From Hymenochaete sp. R1 (taxonomy: Eukaryota; Basidiomycota; Agaricomycetes; Hymenochaetales; Hymenochaetaceae): a stretch of 64,000 nucleotides of DNA. Positions within the stretch are counted from its first letter, which is position 1. Each line of letters opens with the position of its first letter. The stretch spans positions 1 to 64,000 of the forward strand of contig JAFREE010000009.1 of the NCBI GenBank assembly GCA_019400425.1, read 5' to 3'. Below, piece by piece: positions 46,147 through 59,018 of this stretch. Made by a program: the position numbers and the translations under genes. The notes below the pieces were generated by a model. It saw only the letters and a list, made by a program, of their open reading frames with translations, searched no databases and was not told where the DNA came from.

Positions 46147-46819
46147 GTCGAAGTATAACAAATGAACTATGCGGGGCGGTGGTGAAAGCAAGTTTGAGCG
46201 AGCTCGGAATGAATGAGAAATAGGGACTTGAAATGGGTGAACTTTAAGAGGTCAGTTGCGCCTAGTCAGTCCTGTCCCAAACTTTGACGCTGTTGCTTCC
46301 GCAGAGTGCGGTTAGCTCATCTTGCTCTGCGATGGCGTGATCAGCTTTAGATGCAATGCTATCAGGAAAGAAAGTCCAAACTCGGTTCATTCGCTCTCAT
46401 ACAATTTGTGAAATGTTCGTGCTTGGCTCCTTGAGTACACTCACCTTGAAGTCCTCTTGTAAAACAGCGAAAACAGAAGTCTAAAGTCTGGGCTGAAAAA
46501 AAACGGAACCATTTTGGTTGACTTTGGAGAGTGGGGTAGTGATAAGTATAGAAAGCGGGGAGAACAGCAAAGTGTCAGTCAGGGTCAGTCGTACAGAAAG
46601 GATAACGACATAATGCGCGCAAATTGATTATGACCATCTCCTGTCTCATCCACAGAATGCAAAGCAAGCTTTTAGGATTGACGTAAAACAACTCGATCTT
46701 ACTTGATTTCTGACAAACGTTTCTTCATTGAAGCATACAAAGCTAACATTGCAGCTTCAAGTTCCCAAGAAGCAACGATTAAACTATCGAGACTGCGAGC
46801 TTTCGTATACCAATCAGTT
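46147..46819. other. intergenic, nothing recognised
   Basis: Promoter side of the 376-aa gene and 3' flank of the sedolisin gene. No further feature is supported. Confidence 0.5.
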
Positions 46820-49652
46820 TCAAGGAAGAGCGAGCCATAATGCAAGCAGCTTCTCAAAGTTCGGCGTTCCCAACCCCGTGACCTGTGCAAATGAACGAAC
46901 GCGAGGTCGAATTATTGAACAAATTGAATGAGAAAAAGGGTAAAAATACGCACCGGATCCCAGCCAGTCGTCGCTGTAAATCCAGGAGTGCCTTGAGATA
47001 ATTCGCCAGTCAGCACCCAAATTTCATTCAAACGGGAAAAGAAGGTTCAAGGCACACAACACATCGAAGGAAGGGTGAAGAAAGGATGGATGGAACGTAC
47101 CGCAACCCTGGTTCCCTCCAGTCGTAATGTCATTAAATGCATCCTTGAACTGCGCAGAATAGATCGTGGGGTTGATGAACCCTAAAAAAAGAAGACGTGA
47201 GTAAACCTATGGTAAACGTGGGCATATATCGGAGAGAAATGGTGCAATAGGGTTCCCGAGGGAAAAGCCAAAACGAGACAAAGATAAGGTAGGATATTAC
47301 TCACCAACAGGACCTTTGCCAGCCGCGATACGAGCATCGTTGATGAGAGTGAATATAGACGCTGTCGTAGGTGAAGAGGCAGAAGTGCCAAATACGAGGT
47401 TGAAAACTGACGACACGTTTATTTTTTAGCAGGTATATCCAGTTAGATCAAAAAATCTGCTCACCTCCGTCAACTTGATGTAAAATCACAAGGGGAGAGA
47501 TCAATAAGACAATCGGCATTGTTAAAGTAAATAACGCACTCGCGATGACGAAGTTAGCACTGATAGCCGTTAGAATGAAATATTAGCTTAAATGAACGTA
47601 GATTCATGTATGCGTCCTCACCCGTTGGCAGCGAGATCAGGGAAAGCGCGACTCGTCCCAGAGTTGTTGAACTGGTCGCCAGTGAATGGTGGTGGATGAT
47701 CTGTCAAGAAGCCATTGACCGCGTCTTTCTGGTAGTCGGGGATGCTGAAGATATTGGAGAATCCTCCGCCTGAGAATATGACCTGTTCGCAAGCTCCCTC
47801 GGGTTCGAAGACGGTACTGTTGGGGTTTACTTGCGTAGCGCCCACACTCAAAAAATGTTGGTAAGGGCACGATAAAAGACGAATGTTAGAAGGAAAGACT
47901 TACGATGTGATGAACGGACAGCCCGAAGGGAAGGATGGATTAAAGCGAGTCGCATTGACGGATTCAGTGCCTATTGCTTATAGTAAGTGATTTGCGCGTT
48001 CAAATTCAAAGTCCATAAGAACACTACCGTTGGGAGTTAGACAAACGTTGCCAAACCCAGCAACGCCGAAATCGCCGGAGCTGTAGAAAACCGTGGTCTG
48101 TGGATCTCATTAATTTTATCTCAACAAGAAGAGCTCAAAGCGTACCCCAGCAAGACCGATTTTGCCGTACTCGGTACATTGACGCATGGCAGAACGAGAT
48201 GAGATTGTAATCTCGTCTTGGCCGAAGGACACAGAAACGACATTTGGGGGCTAACAGAGGTTTTTTAAGAATAAAAAAAAATCCAAGCTTGGATATAGCC
48301 GGCTTAGATACGTACACTGATTATACCACAGCTTTCGGGCTCTAATCGAAATAACTTGGTTGAGTGTACAGAAGCAACTAGTTACTTTTGAAGGCGTACC
48401 ATCGAAGCCTCCGGGCATCGTATCAGGGTAGATACCGTCCTAAAGAATGTTGGAATGAAAACATACATTTGAGCTCACAAAATAGCGCACCTGGTCCGGA
48501 TCATCACCGCCTGAAATCGGGATCCATAATGAATCAGATGCAGTTTGGATAAGCTGGGATTGACACACCTTCGAAAGTACAGAAGGAAGCGTCGACTGCA
48601 TCAAGCCAGTTGTCAAACCCTGCACCTTCCACGAGATCACCCGTCTGCAGAAGGGTAATTGGCTGCGGGTTCGTAAGTGACATCGAATATTCCAGATCAA
48701 GGTCGCTTTCGCCGTTGAAATCGAATGATTGGTTTGTAGTCTGAGCTACACCACCATCAATACTGACAAGTTGAGGTTGTTGCCCGACCTGGCTCTCCGA
48801 AAAGTTTGAGAAGAACATATCAAGATCCGATTGAAGGAAGGCTTGCGGTGTGAATTCGACGATGCCGAACGTGTTCTTGTCCGTTGAGACCGGCGTGTAA
48901 TTCGCGAAATTGTACAAAGTCTGGAGACAGATAGGTGTTATGAACTGGTCGCAATCAGCCAATGTGAGGTTTGTGGCCCTATCGACGGTCCTCCCATTTC
49001 TCTTCGGCCCGTTGAAACTCGATGGACTTCCAAGTTTGACAGGTCGGTTCACACTCGCTTCGCGCTTCGCGAATCCTTCAGTCGGAGGAACATGAGCATT
49101 GAAAGCTACAGTCGGCTTGATGAGATCAATATGCTCAACGAGATGCTCGGGAACGTGGTACGCCTCGCATCCGACTCTCTGAGCTCCATCTGTGTCTTCA
49201 AACACATGGTACTCAGTCCGAAGAAGGCGCTCTGCCTCGGCAACGGTTGCGTTCAGCTCGAGCCAGCTGCGGCTGTTTGTATGCTTTATGCGGTCTTCAG
49301 CGAATCCTTCGGACAGAAGCCATTCGAGAACCGAATCGACCGTCTCGCGCGAAGGAGAAAAGTGATCGACAATGCGTTGCGCTGACCAGTGCTTTCCGTA
49401 GTCGGGTGAATCGGGGTGCGAGACAGAATTCAGAGCAGCCTCGAGCGTGTCTACGTTTGAGTGCGCCAGGCCAATGCGTATGGGCAAAATAAAGTCATGC
49501 TCCAAGCGACGAGAGAGACGCCATCCCCGAACTTCTGGACTGAAAGACCTGCGTTCGTGGACGACTGGTGTCGTACTGCGAGGGAGAGTTCCCGCAAGGA
49601 CCGGCAGGAAAGAGACGATGGCGAACACGATAAAGGCAGAGAAAGCAACCAT
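46820..49652 (-). CDS. sedolisin (S53) serine protease, tripeptidyl-peptidase-like
   Basis: Fourteen exons in transcript order: 49652-48569, 48510-48491, 48439-48400, 48341-48316, 48250-48146, 48097-48028, 47970-47904, 47846-47622, 47559-47540, 47473-47465 (9 nt), 47406-47305, 47181-47101, 46991-46954 and 46882-46820. All phases agree, giving 649 aa. A signal peptide (MVAFSAFIVFAIVSFLPVLA) precedes the activation prodomain (HWSAQRIVDHFSP). The catalytic residues fit S53: Glu315 and Asp319 in FNGESDLDLEY, Asp434 in SSGDFG and Ser564 in FGTSASSP. The calcium-binding end is seen in FNDITTGGN and GWDPVTGLGTP. The enzyme is secreted, acid-active and autoprocessed in known members, and removes tripeptides or cuts internally. 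The start is the first ATG before the signal peptide. Confidence 0.92.
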
Positions 49653-50238
49653 AGAGGGCACGGGGTGTTTCTCAGTACAGAACGACGCCTATAAGAAGTC
49701 GACGGACGTCCAAGTTTCCCTTCCCTCGGAATCCCTGTAGCATGCGGCGCCAGTTGAAAATAAATTCCGTTCTTCTCATCCCATGGTTATTTCTTGCGCA
49801 CGAAGGTCACCGAGAATGAACCCTATATTTCCACACTGACAACCTTACCGTACTTCTGTCACCGAGTAGCCACAAGGCGGTTGCAACATTTTTTCACACC
49901 GAACCCCTCTCGTATTCGCAAAAGACGACCTCCGCATGCTGGCAATTGAATCATGTCATTAGACGACATGAGTAGAAGGATATCGCCAAAGGCACGCTCG
50001 TTATTGCTCCAGGTGCTAGTGAAGCAGACAAAAAGACGTCTTTGGGGAATTCTACTGATAGACTTGACCGTCGATGTCGGTGTCGATAAGCAAGGCAACT
50101 TCTTCGAAGTCGTCCAGGTTACACGATGACCGTGGCAAATACCTGCCATATGTAGCAGAAAAGTAACGCCATCACGTGCTAACTTTTTCACCAATTTTGA
50201 CTGTCGCGTCTTCCTTGCCCTGACTCTCTTTCACGCCC
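49653..50238. other. divergent promoter region
   Basis: 586 bp between the sedolisin (minus) and exonuclease (plus) start codons. No gene is seen; promoter elements for both must lie here. Confidence 0.5.
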
Positions 50239-52638
50239 ATGTCCTTCCTCTTTCGCACAGCGCCTTCATGCCCTAATAGAATCCTTTGTCGAGTGCAAAA
50301 CCCTCTTTTATCCTCATTACCGAGTGCTACCGCGAATGCGAGCAGGTTGTCGAATGTGAAGATTAGCAGCTCGGACAACCCATTCGCTACGACGCTCTCA
50401 TCGACTGCTTCTCACGATATGTCCGAAGGTCAAAGGGACATCATAGAAAGGTACATCGCCATATAACCAACCTCGTTCATTCATCTCATAGATCTCCTTA
50501 CTTTTTAATTAGTTGTTCTCCAGATAGTGTATCAAATGCCAATTTCGAAGCGCCATTGGATGTTCCAGCACCGCCGGCGTGGTCCTTGTCAGGTCGAACA
50601 ATGATGAAAGCTGCGCCCGCAGTCTCAGAAAGGAAAGCGTGCAAGTGCGTTTTCTTTAAAGATAGCCATGCATCTGCGTCTGAGATCATACATTCTCAGT
50701 GGTTTGAAAACAATGCCCCAGTCGTCTTTGCTCGCGTCCGCTGTCACGACCTTGAATGCTGCCTCATCTAGCTCGGGTGTAAACGTACAAGAGCCTGCGC
50801 GTATCTCCCTCGACCCACCTCTTTTTCATCCCTTCCCGCTGTACTCGTACAAGACAAGGAATCCAACGCCAACAAGGGTATACGTACGGCATGAAGATGA
50901 GGCTAACGATCTAGTCATGTGTTTGTCGGGGTATGGCTCTCTCCAAACCCCAGCTATTGCGTGCTCTTATATTATATTTTAGCGCTGTCGGCTTTGATAT
51001 GGAGTGGAGAGCTGTTTTTGTGAAGAATTCATCCATGCGCCCAACTGCCACCGTACAACTCAGTGACAAGAACATGATTCTTGTCATTCAGATTAGTTCC
51101 ATAGCATGTGCGTTCTCACCCCCTTCCACTTTCTTACAACTCAGCGTATCTTTGCAGCATTCCCATCGAAGTTGAAGGTATTGCTATGGAAATATTATGT
51201 TGTTCAAAGCATTGACGCGCTCCTCAGGAACTTCTCGAAGACCCGAACGTCCCAAAGGTTGGGGTGAATATTTTAAGTAAGGTTCTTGTATCGATTTATC
51301 ATAAAACCTACTTATTTTATCGAAGACGACGGGAATAAGTTGACAAGAGACTTCGGAGTCAGGCCTCAGGGACTTGTCGAGCTTTCGAGCCTGGCCCGCC
51401 AAGCTGACGTTCATTTTCTCGAACGCCATCGACGAGCGCTGGATCCTAAGTGGGCCGAACCTAATGCAGTACCGACGAAAGCACCAGGAGTAATGCTCAC
51501 TTTGAAAGCTATAGTGGAGATGTACACGGGATGCACATTGTCGAAAGGTCCTGTTCGGACGAGCAACTGGGAAGCTATTCCCTTGAACGAAGAACAGCTG
51601 GATTGTAAGGCAGTTGCGTTCATAGATAAAGGGTTACAAACTTGACGATGTCTGCATTTAGATGCCGCCAATGATGCGCATTGCGCCATAGTCGTTTATC
51701 ATACGTTACTCGAGATGGCCAGCTCTGCGGGTACCGAGCTGAACCCGGTTCTATATACGAAAGGTGTCGCGGAGAGTTATGGTATACCAAAGACGGGGCT
51801 GAAAAGAAAGTCCGCTTCATCGTCTGTAATCACTCTTCCGTCAGCGAGCAGCACCTCACCGACACCGGTCACTCTGAGTAGAGCAAATACCGAACCCTAT
51901 CTCACCAGCGTGCCCCCCGCATCTAATTCGTCTTCGATCAAACGATCGCGTACGCTCCCGTGGAAAGATTCTTCTCTTCAGACTGGGCCAGGAAGTAAGA
52001 GCGCAGACCCTGGCCTCGAAGCTGAAGACATCCCTGTTATTTCTTCGAATTTCAGTGCAAACTCAATCGGAGTTACAGATATCGCCAAATCAAGCGACCT
52101 TCCCGCCAAAGCGTTCGTATCAAGAACGCGGGACTCTAATCCGACCTCTTCACCAACTCAAAGCCCTCAGCGGCACACCAATTCCACGACTCGTCCGATT
52201 CATTCGCCTGGTTCCTCTCCCCGAACGATGAGGAAGTCAGCCAGTGCCGGTTCGAGGCTGGAAACCGGAAACGAAAAATGGAAGCCCATTTTTCAACCAG
52301 CGCAACATATCCGGGCATATAATCTTTGGCATTTACGAAAAATGCCATTGCCAGAGATATGTCGTGCTCTGCGCTCCGTTGAGAACCCCCTGAAAGAGAC
52401 GACGGTTATGTGAGTCTTCTCATTTCTGTCGTATTTCGACCTTCTAACGAGAGGCTTGATTTCAACTTTATACAGAGGTTATATCATAAGCGCAATCCGA
52501 ACTGACCCTTCCCTTTCATTCAACAAAGCTAGTCTCAAACAAGTCATTCAGGCTCAGGGATCGTCATGGTCATATCACAGTCGGTGGTTTACCTCGCTAA
52601 ACACCCAATTATACACGAATATGGAAGAAGATGGATGA
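50239..52638 (+). CDS. DEDDy 3'-5' exonuclease with C-terminal helix-turn-helix-like region
   Basis: Nine exons: 50239-50450, 50513-50644, 50700-50930, 50983-51107, 51158-51177 (20 nt), 51228-51276, 51326-51604, 51662-52409 and 52476-52638, giving 652 aa. The exonuclease domain (about 170-370) shows Exo I as GFDMEW (Asp197, Glu199), Exo II as VGVNILNDGNKL (Asp258), and Exo III as LDYAANDAH (Tyr350, Asp354). This is the WRN/RNase D type of two-metal exonuclease that removes nucleotides from the 3' end. A Ser/Pro-rich linker of about 150 residues follows. The end (AYNLWHLRKMPLPEICRAL, then TTVIGYIISAI) resembles the helix-turn-helix found after helicases of the RecQ type. No helicase domain is present. 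Probable role: DNA or RNA end processing in the nucleus. Confidence 0.85.
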
Positions 52639-52815
52639 CCGTTGCATGTTTGTTTTCAACAACGAAACGAGCGGGTGTTTTCGTATTTTTATAGCATTTA
52701 CTGACCTTGGTTCCTGGAAACTTTTTTAATATCGCAGTTAATCTATTTTTGTTAGAAGGAATGGAGTTTTATTTCTTATACTTCGCATTTGGTCATTGCT
52801 TTTACATCAACATTT

Positions 52816-55171
52816 TTATTGATTCCATTCTTCGAGTATAAAGGCTGCTGCTCTTTCTGCAACAATGTATACTGGTGCAACGGTGTGAGACGCAGTGATG
52901 TAAGGCTTTCAAAGAAGCTTGTTAGGCTATCTTTGCAACGCGAGATAAAATGAACACTAACAAAAATAGATGCATCCACGACCCTCAACCCCTTCGCGCC
53001 CTTCACCCTCAACCTCGGATCTACTACGCCGTCTTCGGCCCTTCCAGCAGGACCCATTCTGGCTGTCCCTGTCGGGTGCCAGATCGTTGCTACGGCTTGA
53101 CGTGCGGCAGCTAGAATTTCCTCGTCCGACTCAGTGTCCGCGCCTCCAACAATACCATACCGCCCAAGAACGTAGCCGTGCCATGGTTGGGACCGGACAA
53201 AACGGCGGGCGGCACGGACGGCATTGATCATGATTTGTTGGTCGAACGGATGAACGAGAAAATTGGGGTCAATGAGGGGGTAAGCGAATGGGTCTGACGA
53301 TTTTAACACCACGGACCCGCCTATATTCTGAAAGTCAGTCCAAAATACATTTGCAAGGACTTGACAACAACTTACGGGAAGCAGGGGAAACGACTGCAGT
53401 ACTGACGGTCAAGTAGTACCCCGATTTAGGCTGAAATTCACTGGCACGAGGGGCGAACCGTCCCTATTCGATACGCATGAGTTTTCAAGTTTCATAGTTC
53501 GAAGTATTGGACTCTTACAGAAAAGAGAACTTCGAAATGTCCTGAACGTGAGCCTGTAAAGCGCTCAGCAGCAACGTATCTCAAGATCACGACAAAAACA
53601 AACCAGCGGAAGGATCTTCGTATTTCTCGTATATTGATGTATTAGATGGTATCCGTAGAAAACCAAGGTTGTTTGTTCCCGTTGAAGTGTATAGGCCGGT
53701 GCGCGTTTCGTTCCATTGGGCAAGATCGGTGGCAGCCAAGCTTGGGTCACGAGTTACATCGTCGAGAGTTGTAGTTGAGTTTACCACGAAGTAATTCGAC
53801 ATAACCGGGTGATCTTGGAGATGCTGCCCGACATCGGGCAAATCGATAAGAGTTGAAATACCAAGCTTTGAAAGAGATGTCTTATTCCCAATACCAGAAA
53901 GCATGAGTAATTGGGGAGAGCCGATCGCACCAGCTGACAGAATTATCTCTTTTCTCGCGAAAACCAGAGATTTTGGGGCTAAGAAAGAGATACGAATGAA
54001 TAATGATCGCATTCTATAAACAAATATACGCACCAGATGAGTTAGAAGCAAACTCTATTCCGTTGAAGTTCACGAGTCCTTCCGAGGTGCCATTCGAGAT
54101 CACTTTGGTGACCTGATTAAGAATCAGCACGTCAAGATTAGGTCTGGAAAGAGCAGGCTCGAGGTATGCTATAGCTGAGCTACTACGTTCTCCACCGCCA
54201 ATGGTAGCCTGCAAATATCCTGATAGAGGTCATTATATCCGTACGCGTCCTATTTAAATGGGCCGATCAGAACTTACCAATTCCGATTGTATCCCCAGAA
54301 TTCATATCTAAGTTAAAGGGGAACTCTGACTGAGCGGTCCCGGTTGAGGCATTTACACGTCCATCGATTTCGGTGGGGAAGTTTGGCAAACTGATTTGAA
54401 GTGGACCATTTCCAAGGATCGAAGAATCCACCTGGCCTGACGTGTTGTGATCATCACTCGACGGGACGAGTCTTGAGCTCTAAAGTCTTAATTCAGTTCG
54501 TTACACACATTATGATACCCAATTTTGAAGCACCTTCAAGAAATACGGATGTAAATTTTCCCAAGCCCAACTATCATCACCAGTCACGTTTGCCCATCGA
54601 TTATAATCATCATCTGATCCACGCGTATACACCATATAATCTTGAGAGGTATCAGTTTCAAAAAACAGCTTCGAAAGGTTGCAAAACGTACTGATCGAGC
54701 TACTACCACCAAGCATTCTCCCACGCGAGTAGTTCAACACTCGATTGTCAAGGCCCACTTGCGGAACGGTAGTGTAGTTCCAATCAACAAAGGTGTATGG
54801 ATTTAGAGTGCCGTCGAGGAAGGGGACGATAGACCCCAGAACCCCTTTGTTTCTACGAAAAGAAATTGAGATCGAGGTCTGGAGGTGCAAAACACTTGAG
54901 CACGCACGATATACCAGCCTCGATGACGAGCACGGAGAAGTTCTCTGACTCGGTTAACCTGTTCGCAATGACGTTTCCAGCTGTCCCTCCTATGTGGTCG
55001 AGTAAGGATAAACCCTTCCTTACGAGACACTAGTATACCTCCTACAACGATAAAATCATACACATCCTTAGAAAGTTGGTCGAAGCTAGTGAGTATACTG
55101 GCATTGGCGATCGTGGGAAGAAGTATGGGCAAAGCTATGGCCAGGTGCAAGTGCAAAGAGTAAGCTAGCAT
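52816..55171 (-). CDS. GMC-1: secreted GMC oxidoreductase (aryl-alcohol oxidase-like)
   Basis: Eleven exons in transcript order: 55171-55039, 54989-54908, 54852-54692, 54640-54534, 54479-54278, 54219-54034, 53978-53604, 53553-53519, 53463-53376, 53320-52962 and 52905-52816, giving 605 aa. A signal peptide ([19 protein letters not shown]) is followed by the FAD Rossmann motif [15 protein letters not shown], the signature [16 protein letters not shown] block, the second signature [15 protein letters not shown], and the active-site His in [12 protein letters not shown]. The second His position lies in [17 protein letters not shown]. Many N-glycosylation sites (NxT/S) fit secretion. Family members oxidise aryl or other primary alcohols and release H2O2, which supports peroxidases in wood decay. 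It is adjacent to and in the same orientation as GMC-2. Confidence 0.92.
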
Positions 55172-55714
55172 TATGAAGCAGTGTAAGAGACGAAGCTTCA
55201 GCTATTCAAGATTTCTGTCAAGCAGCGCACCACATCGTGTTTAAATGGAAGTCGTTCAGACTATCGCAGCCGCTGCGACGCCGACATGCAATAGAGAAAG
55301 AACAGGTGATGTATCACGGGCGCCACTGAGCGATGAACGGATCATTTTTTGACTGCTTCTCTGAATATTCTGAGGGTCTCTATTGCGGAGGCAAAGAACG
55401 CGAGGCGGACGGGCCGGCGCCTAATACATCTAAAATCCAGTTTGTAATTAGTGGAGGAAGACAATGATGGCAGAACACGGAGACTGAGAAAAGTCTCAGG
55501 CGAACAACCGCGACACCCGAGAAACGCGTTTCGTAACGGTATGTCACAGCGCGTTGTCACACTTCACTTGAAGTCATGGATTTGGATTTGACACAAATTA
55601 TTCAGAGCAACCTGAAATATGGACAAGACAATAATGTACATGATAATTTTTCCGGTATGGATAGCCTAACTTGGCCGTCGAGCAGATTATGCCCTAGTAT
55701 ATGATGCAATAGTA
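55172..55714. other. intergenic between the GMC genes
   Basis: GMC-1 promoter and GMC-2 3' flank. No gene is seen. Confidence 0.5.
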
Positions 55715-57839
55715 TCACAACGTCTTTCCTCGAACGAACTCAGCGCACTTTTCTGCTACCATCACAGTCGGCGCCTGCAAATGCGTAGCAATAATCTGCG
55801 GAAATATGCTACTATCCGCAATTCTCAATCCCTGCACACCATATACTCTCAACTCATCATCAACTACACCTGGCTCTCCGCCTTCCGTGTCGGGCACCTC
55901 AGGTCCCATTCGACACGTAGACGAATAATGGTACGTCGTCCTCGCCCACTGCAAGATGAATGCATTCAAATCTTCATCGCTCATGCTCTTGGGCACGGTG
56001 CGACCTTTCATTTCGTAGGCGATTTCCGGGTCGTTGGACATCGTCTCGGCTATACGCATAGAGAGTCTCACAGCAGCGCGGATGATATCCCAGTCGCGTG
56101 GGTCTGAAAGCGCGTTCAGGTCAATGATGGGTGCTTCTGTGGGATCGGACGATGCAAGACGGACGGTGCCCCGGGAATGCGGTCGAGACACGACGGTGAG
56201 GAAGCAGAATTTTCCAAAGGTTTTGTCGAATGGTAAACCGGTACCATCATATGCAATCTACGAACCCAATCATCAGAAGCAAGTACGACATGCATAGCTA
56301 CTCAAAGAAACTGACAGGCATAATCTCGATGTCAGGCTTGTTTGTCGGATTCTTCGCGTCGAGCTGCTCGGCATTCGCGACGAATTGGGAGTTTTTGTTC
56401 AAAAGATCCGACCTCGCGAAGATCATTCCTTCAGTGACGGGTGCCAGCAACAAGCCTGTACCAAAGGCCAAGTACTTGAAGAGCTCGCGGAAGAATACAA
56501 GAGGCCTTTTCTCGAGTACTAGTAGGGAATGCTCTACTGGAACATCGAAGACGACTGGCACCCCCGTGTGGTCTTGCTAAACATTTCAGAAGAAGTTTAG
56601 TGAATGAAGGACATCACGGTACAGGGTACGTACGAGGTGAGCACCAACCGCTGGCAGATCTTTCAAGACGGGTATACCATGGGCCTCAAGATGCTCTTTA
56701 GGACCTACCCCACTAGACACGAAGAAACGAATATGAATTAACGTAAGGATGTATAGATGGGCAACTGTACCTCAGCATAAGAAGTTTTGGGTTCTGAAGG
56801 GGTCCACCGCAGAGAACTACTTCTTTCCTTGCAGTCACATAGCCCTTCTTCGCCGCAGAATCAACGGCCTGCAAAAACACGCCGTCGATCTTCAGAGTAT
56901 TACCCCTTCCACTTGGCTTGATGTCCAATTTAGTGGCAAATGTTCTGGCACAGATAGCAAGGTTACCCTTCCGGGCAATAGCCAACTCAACCGGAAGGAA
57001 TGCATGCAGAGTCGAGTGTCGGTATCCATTTTCGTCGATTGTAAAATGCGCTTTCGCTGCACCTGCTGCTGGACTCGAGGAATCATTTTGGTCATCAATC
57101 ACCGGGAGGCCAAGTTTCTTCGATGCTTGGAACACGCTTGATAACGTAATATCAAAAATGAGTAACATCAAGCCGAGTGATCCATGCGGAGTACTGACTG
57201 CTCTGAAGGTTTAAAAGTGAAATGTTCATGTATACGAGTTGCCCAGATGCCTAAAATAGAACTCTTAGGTAACCTGAAATCAAAGAGCTAGCGCGAGACT
57301 TACCATCTCGCCCACGCTCGTCCGTTGTCTGCTTTCCTGAATACCTTTCATCCTTCTTGAACAACGGCAACACGTCGTCGTACCCCCACCCTTGCCTCCC
57401 TTCGGCTTTCCATCCTTCGTACTCAGCCGCCATTCCGCGGGTGTATACCATCGCATTGATACGCGACGTGCCGCCAAGGAGCTTTCCGGAAAAAACTTCG
57501 AACTTGCGTCCGTTGACAGCTTTTTGAGGCGTCGACTCGTGTCTCCACGTTCGGGAGCCATCGGAAGCAAAGTCTTGGGAGAAAAGTGGGACACGAGACG
57601 TCCAGGCATCGCTGGCGTCACCGCGTTCGACTAGCAGAACGGACGTGGAAGGGTCTTCACTGAGCCTGCTTGCAAGAACGCAGCCTGCTGTCCCGCCACC
57701 TGAAAATACAACGAAATTGATCTTCAGATACTCAATTGGTCAACAGAGACGTAAAGTTCATACCAACGATGATGTAGTCGTATTCTTGACCAAGGGCATC
57801 GCAAGAACATTCGGGATAGGAGGAAGAAAATGGCCACAT
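55715..57839 (-). CDS. GMC-2: GMC oxidoreductase
   Basis: Six exons in transcript order: 57839-57764, 57699-57304, 57200-56771, 56712-56634, 56576-56316 and 56257-55715, giving 594 aa. It has the FAD motif IIVGGGTAGCVLASRL, the signature block SGKLLGGTSRINAMVYTRG, NPKLLMLSGVGP, and the His region YHYSSTCRMGP. The second active-site His is in IIATHLQAP. The N-terminus (MWPFSSSYPECSC) is short and hydrophilic, with no clear signal peptide, so unlike GMC-1 it is probably intracellular or uses another route. The segment VFFRELFKYLAFGTGLLLAP replaces the usual substrate loop. The gene has half as many introns as GMC-1, so the two are not a recent tandem pair. Substrate unknown within the choline/alcohol/glucose oxidase superfamily. 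Confidence 0.9.
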
Positions 57840-59018
57840 CTTGATGCTTGCAAGTTTGACTGGTGAGTAGGTTTCTTTATGTGAGGGTACGATGGCTGTT
57901 AGAGAAGAAGAAGCGCTTGAAGACGAATGAGTAGTATGCGTCCATGGCTATCACGGCGTTTGAAGAACATCATGATCCTCTTGTAGCTCATCGGTTGCCG
58001 AAGTTGACGTTTGAGAGAAATAGATGACCCGCGATTTCGGTCTAAAACAACAGAAAATTTAGCGATATTTGGACATTATTTTCTCCCTTATCTCGGCTGT
58101 ACTTGAAATTTCCATCTCTTGCCGATCGACCGATTCCGCTCTTTCGGTTCGTCGTCGGCTCGGCGCCGGTACACCGTTCCACTCACTGCAAGGATCCATC
58201 CACCACGATGTCGGGAATCATTAATGGCGTCTTTAGCTACAACTTCAACCAGCAGATGTACAGCAACACAACAAAATACTCGTTTTCGTCGCTTTTGTCA
58301 CAATCTCTTTCGCCAGTCGACTTCTACATACCAATCAGTGAGTTTGAACAATGCAGTTCTATGTATTCAATTCAGAACCCGAAGATGCTTGCAGGGTGAA
58401 TAAGCGGTTGCCGCTTCATTTCGAGCGCTCCGCGCGTTGCTTGCTTGAAGATCTTCTCCGGGCAACGAGGGTAGACGACAATGTTCCTGTCATCCAATGA
58501 TGACTTGCACTAGTACTCTTGGCTATACCTGCATCCCTCCAACTACTATGCATATTATGAGTGTCATTCGAAGGGGTAGATAATCACTTAGAAGATTCAA
58601 TTCGACATTGGAGCTCACTTGTACCCGCATGAAAGCTCGCACAGTGGCAGAAAACGATGCACGAGCTTCTTTCGACTCAGCCGTTCAGGTACGAAACTAG
58701 AACGGTCAATCGCTGTGGTCGACTGACGTATATTTATTATATTTCTGATTTCTTTTTCTAGGGTACTTCTTTGATCCCAAAGCGCACACAGCTAACCACG
58801 CATTGACTCCGAATAAAACAGCTGCGTTTCGAATTCGATGCGACCCCAGCCTGGTGCCTTCTGATCCGTTTCGCAGTACACTGAGCTTTGCCCGAAGTCG
58901 AAGGGCACTGGTCTGCTCAGCCCATAAAATCCAACGTTCTTTCTTTTTTTTTTCGCAAAGCCCACTCCTTCCGACGGTCTAGCTCGTCTCACGCCTACAC
59001 AAATAGCTTTCACCCAAA
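57840..59018. other. divergent intergenic region
   Basis: About 1.2 kb between GMC-2 (minus) and the seven-helix protein (plus). A short + frame from ATG 58208 (MSGIINGVFSYNF...) ends at a GTGAGT splice-like site, but no matching next exon keeps the frame, so it is not called. Confidence 0.45.

Noticed and set aside
46309..46345. tRNA-like string (GGTTAGCTC)
   Set aside because: Only a partial resemblance to a B-arm/D-arm sequence; no cloverleaf could be folded around it.
58208..58339. Possible first exon (MSGIINGVFSYNF...) ending at a GTGAGT site
   Set aside because: The nearest acceptor at about 58396 leads straight to a stop codon, and no other exon could be joined in frame.
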